Part shown: piece after piece, positions 1 to 3,466 of the stretch
Position numbering within the stretch: position 1 is the first letter of the stretch
How the letters are laid out: the number at the start of each line of letters is the position of its first letter
Assembly (NCBI GenBank): GCA_002336725.1
Contig: DDEO01000124.1
Span: 1 to 6,624 of the forward strand
Length of the DNA stretch: 6,624 nucleotides
Direction: 5' to 3'
Source: Bacteroidetes bacterium UBA1952
Lineage (GTDB): Bacteria; Bacteroidota; Bacteroidia; Chitinophagales; Chitinophagaceae
The notes under the pieces: generated by a model
The model's database searches: none
Seen by the model: only the letters and a program-made list of their open reading frames with translations
What the model was told of the DNA's origin: nothing
Translations under genes and position numbers: made by a program

Positions 1-85
1 ATTATTCTGTGTTGTGGAGATGACGGGGTAGCTTATGATTGTATTCATATATATAAAAGCCATGGTAACGGGGAAAATTTTGCAG

Positions 86-107
86 GAACGCGCCTCTCGG
101 TGCGTTC
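86..107. repeat. Strong hairpin in the leader region, sharing a motif with the element at 3040-3268
   Basis: Positions 86-94 (GAACGCGCC) pair with 99-107 (GGTGCGTTC) to give a 9-bp stem with one G-U wobble and a TCTC loop. No run of T follows on either strand, so it is not a standard Rho-independent terminator. It could still end a gene lying left of the window. Positions 86-103 also match, with one mismatch in 18 and in opposite orientation, positions 3197-3214 inside the composite repeat, which suggests a dispersed repeat family rather than a gene-specific structure. Confidence 0.5.
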
Positions 108-112
108 TAAGA

Positions 113-143
113 GTTGATTATCGTTGATTAGGGAAAATTTCCC
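113..143. repeat. Tandem GTTGATTA pair next to a GGGAAAATTTCCC palindrome
   Basis: GTTGATTA occurs at 113-120 and again at 123-130, a spacing of 10 bp or about one helical turn. It is followed at once by the palindrome GGGAAAATTTCCC at 131-143. The segment GGGAAAATTT also occurs 60 bp earlier at 71-80. The layout could be an operator or an AT-rich promoter-proximal element for the glycosyltransferase operon. I see no convincing TAnnTTTG promoter here, so no function is assigned. Confidence 0.3.
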
Positions 144-186
144 CCTCGCCGTGCTCCAACGTCTCCATCAGCGATCTTTGCCGGAA

Positions 187-226
187 ATCCGTGTAAATCC
201 GTCCCGTTCCGTTTTATCCGCGTTCC
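187..226. repeat. Degenerate ATCCG repeat with about 10-nt period
   Basis: ATCCG or TTCCG recurs at 187, 197, 207 and 216 in the 50 bases before the start codon at 236. The pattern resembles, from memory, the ATCCGTGT-type intergenic repeats scattered through many environmental Bacteroidota genomes. It would lie in the 5' leader of the glycosyltransferase message. An in-frame TAA at 194-196 shows that it is not an N-terminal extension of the gene. Confidence 0.35.
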
Positions 227-235
227 AGTCTGCAT

Positions 236-1339
236 ATGTCCACACCCAAAAAGATCATCTGCACCATTACTTCCGACCCGGCCTACGATCAGCGGATGAT
301 TCGCATTTGTACGGCGCTGCAAAAAGCGGGTTATGATGTAACCCTTGTGGGGCGGCTGCGGCCGCAGTCTAAAGACCTTCCGGAGCAGCCGTTTCGGCAG
401 GTGCGCCTCGATATGCGCCGTGTGGATCAGGGGAAAAAGTTTTATTTTCTTTATTGGATAAAGCTGTTTCTGTTTCTGATGCGCTGCCCCGCCGACGCGC
501 TCTGTGCCATCGACCTCGACACGATTTATCCGGTATTGCTCGCCTCGCGCCTGCGCGGCCTGAAACGCGTTTATGATGCCCACGAGCTTTTTACAGAAAT
601 GGAAGAAGTGGTTTCGCGACCTGCCACGCAGCAAATGTGGCTGAAAATCGAACGCGCAACGGTTCCGCATTTCCGGCACGGCTACACCGTCAGCGCCACG
701 TATGCGCGGGAATTTCGGGAACGCTATGGCGTGGACTATGCCATTGTGCGCAACGCCACCGTGCTGCGTCCGCTGCCGCCGATGCCGGAAGAACACGGCT
801 ACATTTTGTATCAGGGCGCGGTGAACAAAGGGCGCTGTTTTGAGCAACTGTTGCCGGCCATGAAAAAGGTGCGCGGGCGGCTGCTGATTTGTGGCGATGG
901 CAATTTTATGGCGCAGGCGCAGCAAATGGTGCGGGATTTGGAGTTGGGAGAAAAAGTAATTTTCACCGGTTATATCCCGCCAACGGAACTGCCCCGTTAT
1001 ACGCGCGGCGCGGCGGTGGGCATCACACTTTTTGAGGCGCGCAGCAAAAGCAATTTGTACAGTCTGGCCAACCGCTTTTTTGATTATATGCACAATGCAG
1101 TGCCGCAGTTGGCGGGTGCGTATCCCGAATACGAAGCCATTAACAGCGAATTTGAAATTGCGCTGCTGCTTCCGGAAATCACGCCCGAGCGCATTGCCGA
1201 AGGGCTAAACCGCCTGCTCGAAGACACCGAATATGCCAATCGGCTTCGGGAAAACTGCCTGCGGGCGCGCGCGGTGTATAACTGGCAAGCCGAAGAAGCG
1301 CGGCTGCTCGAGGTGTGGAAAAACGTTTTTGCAGAATGA
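236..1339 (+). CDS. Glycosyltransferase, GT-B fold (GT4-like)
   Basis: A 367-residue protein that probably transfers a sugar from a nucleotide sugar to a glycan acceptor at the cytoplasmic face of the membrane. Residues 5-175 form the N-terminal Rossmann half, with the early segment around Asp18-Arg20, YDAHELFTE at 113-121 and VRNA at 171-174. Residues 187-367 form the C-terminal half, with LYQGAVNKGR (191-200), the LLICGDG strand (216-222), VIFTGYIPPTELPRY (241-255) and the donor-binding stretch NRFFDYMHNAVP (279-290). That last stretch corresponds to the (K/R)xFDYxxxGxP form seen in Bacteroidota enzymes instead of the textbook E-x7-E pair of GT4. No signal peptide or membrane helix is obvious. 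ATG 236 is the only reasonable start, because an in-frame TAA lies at 194-196 with no ATG between. Its stop overlaps the next start (ATGA at 1336-1339), so the two are probably co-translated. The sugar and acceptor cannot be told from sequence. The class is secure and the product is not. Confidence 0.9.
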   Translation: MSTPKKIICTITSDPAYDQRMIRICTALQKAGYDVTLVGRLRPQSKDLPEQPFRQVRLDMRRVDQGKKFYFLYWIKLFLFLMRCPADALCAIDLDTIYPVLLASRLRGLKRVYDAHELFTEMEEVVSRPATQQMWLKIERATVPHFRHGYTVSATYAREFRERYGVDYAIVRNATVLRPLPPMPEEHGYILYQGAVNKGRCFEQLLPAMKKVRGRLLICGDGNFMAQAQQMVRDLELGEKVIFTGYIPPTELPRYTRGAAVGITLFEARSKSNLYSLANRFFDYMHNAVPQLAGAYPEYEAINSEFEIALLLPEITPERIAEGLNRLLEDTEYANRLRENCLRARAVYNWQAEEARLLEVWKNVFAE

Positions 1340-2094
1340 TGTCGCCGCTTTCTTTTTCCGTCATTATTCCGGTTTACAACAACCGCGAGACGCTGGCGCG
1401 GGCGGTTGAAAGCGTGCGGGCGCAAACCCTGGCGGCCCACGAAATCATTGTAGTGGACGACGGCAGCACCGATGGCTCGGCGGCATTGGCGCAAAGCCTT
1501 TTCGGCGATGCCATCCGGCTGCTTGTATTTCCGGAAAATCGCGGCCCGTCAGCGGCCCGGAATGCCGGTATTGAGGCCGCTCAGGGTACGCACCTTGCTT
1601 TTCTGGATGCCGATGACTATTGGCTTCCGGAAAAGCTGGAACGCATAGCCGCTGTTCTGGAAGCGCATCCGGCGGCATGGCTGGCATTTCATGACCGCAC
1701 TTTAATTCCGGAAATTCCAGAAAATTCCGGGGCGAAACGCTATCCGCTGTGGCGTTTTCTGACGCGCAATCCGGTGGCCACGCCCTGTGCGGTTGTCCCT
1801 AAAACTGCCCTGAGATTTGATGAGCGACTGCGCTGGATGGAAGACCACGATTATTTTCTGCGTCATGCCGAAGCCGGACCGGTGTATTTTTTGCCGCAGG
1901 CGCTTACGGTTTTGGGTCGTCCCATTCTTTCTGCCGGTGGGCAGAGCAGCCGGCGCTGGCAGATGCGCAAGGCCGAGGGGCAGGTGATGCAGTTATTTGC
2001 CGGTCGGCATCCGGCTTTTTATCCGCTGCTGCCGTTTTGGATGGCGGCTTTTCTGGCCAAGCATCTCTATCAGGAGATAAAAGGTAATTTCTGA
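1336..2094 (+). CDS. Glycosyltransferase family 2 (GT-A fold)
   Basis: A 252-residue inverting-type glycosyltransferase, likely the partner of the upstream gene in making a surface polysaccharide or O-antigen-like glycan. The N-terminus carries FSVIIPVYNN (7-16), then the nucleotide-binding IIVVDDGSTDGS (37-48), the NRGPSAARNAGI segment (68-79), and LAFLDADDYW (87-96) with the metal-binding DxD at Asp91/Asp93. Glu169-Asp170 in WMEDHDYFLRH is the expected catalytic-base region. The C-terminal LLPFWMAAFLAKHLYQEIKG is hydrophobic and amphipathic, which suits membrane attachment. I place the start at ATG 1336, overlapping the previous stop as ATGA. ATG 1339 is immediately adjacent, and a GTG at 1315 would add seven residues inside the upstream gene and is less likely. 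The length is on the short side for GT2, but all catalytic motifs are present. The substrate is unknown. Confidence 0.9.
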   Translation: MMSPLSFSVIIPVYNNRETLARAVESVRAQTLAAHEIIVVDDGSTDGSAALAQSLFGDAIRLLVFPENRGPSAARNAGIEAAQGTHLAFLDADDYWLPEKLERIAAVLEAHPAAWLAFHDRTLIPEIPENSGAKRYPLWRFLTRNPVATPCAVVPKTALRFDERLRWMEDHDYFLRHAEAGPVYFLPQALTVLGRPILSAGGQSSRRWQMRKAEGQVMQLFAGRHPAFYPLLPFWMAAFLAKHLYQEIKGNF

Positions 2095-2784
2095 TTAAGA
2101 ATATACCGGCGAGACATCCTGCACTTCGCCGTTTTCGACGCGCACCACGCGGGCGGGATATTTCTGGATAATGGTATAATCGTGTGTCGCCATGATGATG
2201 GCCGATTGATAATCGCGGCTGATGGTGAGCAGCAGGCTCATGATTTCGTCGCGGGTATCGGGGTCGAGGTTTCCGGTGGGTTCGTCGGCGAGGATGAGTT
2301 TGGGATTGTTGAGCAGGGCGCGGGCAATATCCACGCGTTGTTGTTCGCCGCCGCTCATCTGATAGGTCATCTTCTGGCTTTTATCCCGCAGGCCCACTTT
2401 CCCCAGTACGCTGTCGATTTTTTCACGCATCAGGGCTTTGTCTGTCCAGCCGGTGGCGCGTAGCACAAATTCGAGGTTGTTATAGACATTGCGGTCGGGC
2501 AGCAGCCGGAAATCCTGAAAGATAATGCCGAGGTTTCGGCGCAGCGCAGGCAGGGTTTTCCAGTTGATTTTCCGGAGGTCGTGGCCGGCAACGTATCCTT
2601 CGCCTTCGCGCAGCGGCAAGTCGCCATAGAGGGTTTTCAGCAGGCTCGATTTTCCGCTTCCCGTCTTGCCGATGAGATAGACGAATTCGCCTTTTTCCAC
2701 CTGAAAGTGGACATTTTTCAGCACGCGGGCATCCCCCTGATAAATTTGACAATTCTGGAGCGAGATGATGGTGTTATCGGTCAT
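2095..2784 (-). CDS. ftsE: Cell-division ABC transporter ATP-binding protein FtsE
   Basis: A 229-residue stand-alone ABC ATPase. All nucleotide-binding motifs are visible: Walker A GKTGSGKSS (39-47), Q-loop Gln90 in IIFQDFRLLPDRNVYNN (87-103), signature MSGGEQQR (143-150), Walker B LILADE (163-168), D-loop NLD (172-174) and H-loop MATHD (198-202). LIGKTGSGKSSLLKTLYGD, the FQDFRLLPDR stretch and the LRATGW segment before the helical region are the form I know from FtsE of Bacteroidota. In the family, FtsE pairs with the membrane protein FtsX to control peptidoglycan hydrolases at the division site. LolD or MacB-type ATPases are the main alternatives. No ftsX lies in this window, which is compatible with their separate location in many Bacteroidota. 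The gene has its own promoter (2837-2844) and its stop abuts the stop of the convergent GT2 gene with no base between. Confidence 0.82.
   Translation of the reverse strand: MTDNTIISLQNCQIYQGDARVLKNVHFQVEKGEFVYLIGKTGSGKSSLLKTLYGDLPLREGEGYVAGHDLRKINWKTLPALRRNLGIIFQDFRLLPDRNVYNNLEFVLRATGWTDKALMREKIDSVLGKVGLRDKSQKMTYQMSGGEQQRVDIARALLNNPKLILADEPTGNLDPDTRDEIMSLLLTISRDYQSAIIMATHDYTIIQKYPARVVRVENGEVQDVSPVYS
2107..2135 (+). terminator. Possible terminator of the glycosyltransferase operon, inside the ftsE 3' end
   Basis: CGGCGA at 2107-2112 pairs with TCGCCG at 2126-2131, with a 13-nt loop, and TTTTC follows at 2132-2136. It begins 12 nt after the stop of the GT2 gene and reads on the plus strand. 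It also encodes the last residues of FtsE on the other strand, so the resemblance may be accidental. The stem is only 6 bp and the T run only 4, so this is a weak candidate. Confidence 0.3.
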
Positions 2785-2836
2785 GTGCTGTGCGGTCTTT
2801 ATTTAGAAATGAGGCGCGGGAAAATCCGGAAAAGGC

Positions 2837-2844
2837 CAAAGGTA
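2837..2844 (-). promoter_or_regulatory. Bacteroidota-type promoter -7 element for ftsE
   Basis: Read on the minus strand this is TACCTTTG, an exact match to the TAnnTTTG -7 consensus of Bacteroidota sigma factors. It gives a leader of about 45 nt before the ATG at 2784. No good TTTG -33 box is seen at the usual 19-21 nt spacing. A perfect 10-bp palindrome, GCCGCGCGGC (2851-2860), sits 6 bp upstream of the element, in the spacer region where a repressor could compete with polymerase. Confidence 0.6.
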
Positions 2845-2913
2845 ACAAACGCCGCGCGGCCTTGCCGGGTTTATGACTTTGAGGGTGCATGACAGATTGC
2901 ATCTCCGGCAAAA

Positions 2914-2944
2914 TCTCGCAGAGACGCAGCGGCGCAGAGAAAAA
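2914..2944. repeat. Decayed CGCAGAGA-type intergenic repeat
   Basis: CGCAGAGACGCAG at 2917-2929 and GGCGCAGAGA at 2931-2940, followed by AAAA, form an imperfect tandem repeat of an 'acgcagagacgcagag' type. Closely similar strings are, from memory, scattered between genes in many unrelated environmental bacteria. It carries no open reading frame and its function is unknown. Confidence 0.45.
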
Positions 2945-2974
2945 GCCGCTGCTATTTCAGCTCAATAAGCGGCT
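2944..2974. repeat. 7-bp inverted repeat AGCCGCT / AGCGGCT
   Basis: AGCCGCT at 2944-2950 and AGCGGCT at 2968-2974 could form a stem around a 17-nt loop. No run of T follows on the plus strand. On the minus strand the AAAA at 2941-2944 becomes a short T run after the stem, so it might act as a weak terminator for leftward transcripts. The stem is short and the assignment tentative. Confidence 0.3.
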
Positions 2975-2999
2975 GATACTCCGGCTGTGCAATGGGTCA

Positions 3000-3046
3000 T
3001 ACACCCGACTTTGAGATGCAGCGCCTTTTCCCCTTTGCCGGGTGTA
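3000..3046. repeat. 8-bp inverted repeat TACACCCG / CGGGTGTA
   Basis: TACACCCG at 3000-3007 is complementary to CGGGTGTA at 3039-3046. The right arm overlaps the left end of the MITE-like element starting at 3040. The motif GACTTTGAG inside it (3007-3015) also occurs at 2874-2882, so this stretch may be an outer, older layer of the same repeat-rich region. Confidence 0.3.
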
Positions 3047-3268
3047 ATACCATTTAGACAGTTAAATCATGCATCGTTAGCCTCACCCCCAGCCTCCGCC
3101 TCTGGCTGAAGAGGGGAGCCGAATTGCGGTGTTCATTTTAGCTGTCCATTGGGTATTATACCGTTTTAAAATAGCTGGCGGTGTATGCGTAGGAAGGCAC
3201 CAAGAGGCGCGTTCTACGGAAGAAAGCAACGCAATGGTAGCTACCCAATTAAAAATGGCATTACACCC
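3040..3268. mobile_element. Composite MITE-like inverted-repeat element without coding capacity
   Basis: The outer ends are inverted repeats: GGGTGTAATACCATTT at 3040-3055 against AAATGGCATTACACCC at 3253-3268, complementary at 15 of 16 positions. Two more copies of the same end lie inside. Positions 3135-3158 are an inverted copy of 3045-3067 (about 18 of 23 with one gap), and a direct-orientation copy starts at 3151 (GGGTATTATACC). The two inner copies meet in the palindrome GGTATTATACC at 3152-3162. The region therefore reads as two inverted-repeat units of about 115-125 bp joined head to tail. The first unit holds a CCTCACCCCCAGCC...GAGGGGAGCCG segment (3080-3120) resembling a widespread intergenic hairpin repeat. 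The second holds GCACCAAGAGGCGCGTTC (3197-3214), repeated near the left edge of the window. No transposase or clear target duplication is seen. Confidence 0.6.
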
Positions 3269-3288
3269 TTTTGTCGCCTGAATCTTGC

Positions 3289-3309
3289 ATAGAAATTCCG
3301 GCTTCAGTC
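3289..3309 (+). pseudogene. Possible scrap of a T9SS sorting-domain gene
   Basis: In one plus-strand frame these 21 bases encode IEIPASV, identical to residues 943-949 in the sorting domain of the neighbouring protease (3545-3565, minus strand). The two DNA segments differ at 5 of 21 bases, all at third codon positions, which is the pattern of diverged coding DNA. The similarity does not clearly continue in this frame. After a shift, the following DNA reads FLEIFYIQNSERLF, faintly like the GIYFVQ motif of such domains. No start, full domain or gene is present. Chance similarity, helped by the local abundance of TTCCGG, remains possible. Confidence 0.25.
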
Positions 3310-3406
3310 CTTGCGCAGCAATGTTTTTGGAGATATTCTACATACAAAATTCAGAGAGGCTTTTTGCCTTTACCGGACTTTGTGGGTAGCATTTTTCTAT
3401 TCTCCC

Positions 3407-3445
3407 AAAAAAAATGGCTGCCGGAATATATCCGGCAGCCATTTT
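3407..3445 (-). terminator. Rho-independent terminator of the metalloprotease gene
   Basis: A perfect 15-bp stem is formed by 3411-3425 and 3431-3445 (key half TGGCTGCCGGA) around a 5-nt AT loop. Read on the minus strand it ends in eight T residues (3414 down to 3407). It lies about 20 nt after the protease stop codon. The plus-strand side ends in only four T, so it mainly serves the leftward gene, though it may also stop rightward readthrough. Confidence 0.93.
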
Positions 3446-3466
3446 CAGGATTGCGGCTGTTTAGGT

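Noticed and set aside
34..41. TATGATTG as a promoter for the glycosyltransferase operon
   Set aside because: It has one mismatch to TAnnTTTG and lies about 195 bp from the start codon, with a hairpin in between. Other one-mismatch candidates at 75-82 and 173-180 are no better, so no promoter is called.
128..1093. 321-codon minus-strand open frame opposite the GT4-like gene
   Set aside because: The translation is rich in Arg, His and Gln without recognisable domains, and the plus strand encodes a convincing glycosyltransferase over the same stretch.
1315..1335. GTG start at 1315 for the GT2 gene
   Set aside because: It would add seven residues (VEKRFCR) not typical before the SVIIPVYN strand and overlap the upstream gene by 25 nt. 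ATG 1336 gives the usual ATGA coupling.
3355..3371. Small hairpin around AGGC-TTTTT-GCCT as a terminator
   Set aside because: The T run is the loop rather than the tail and the stem is short and includes a wobble. The strong terminator next to it suffices.
2785..3466. Possible CRISPR array, tRNA or small RNA gene in the long intergenic region
   Set aside because: The repeats are inverted and unevenly spaced rather than regularly spaced direct repeats, and no tRNA-like cloverleaf or T-loop motif is seen.
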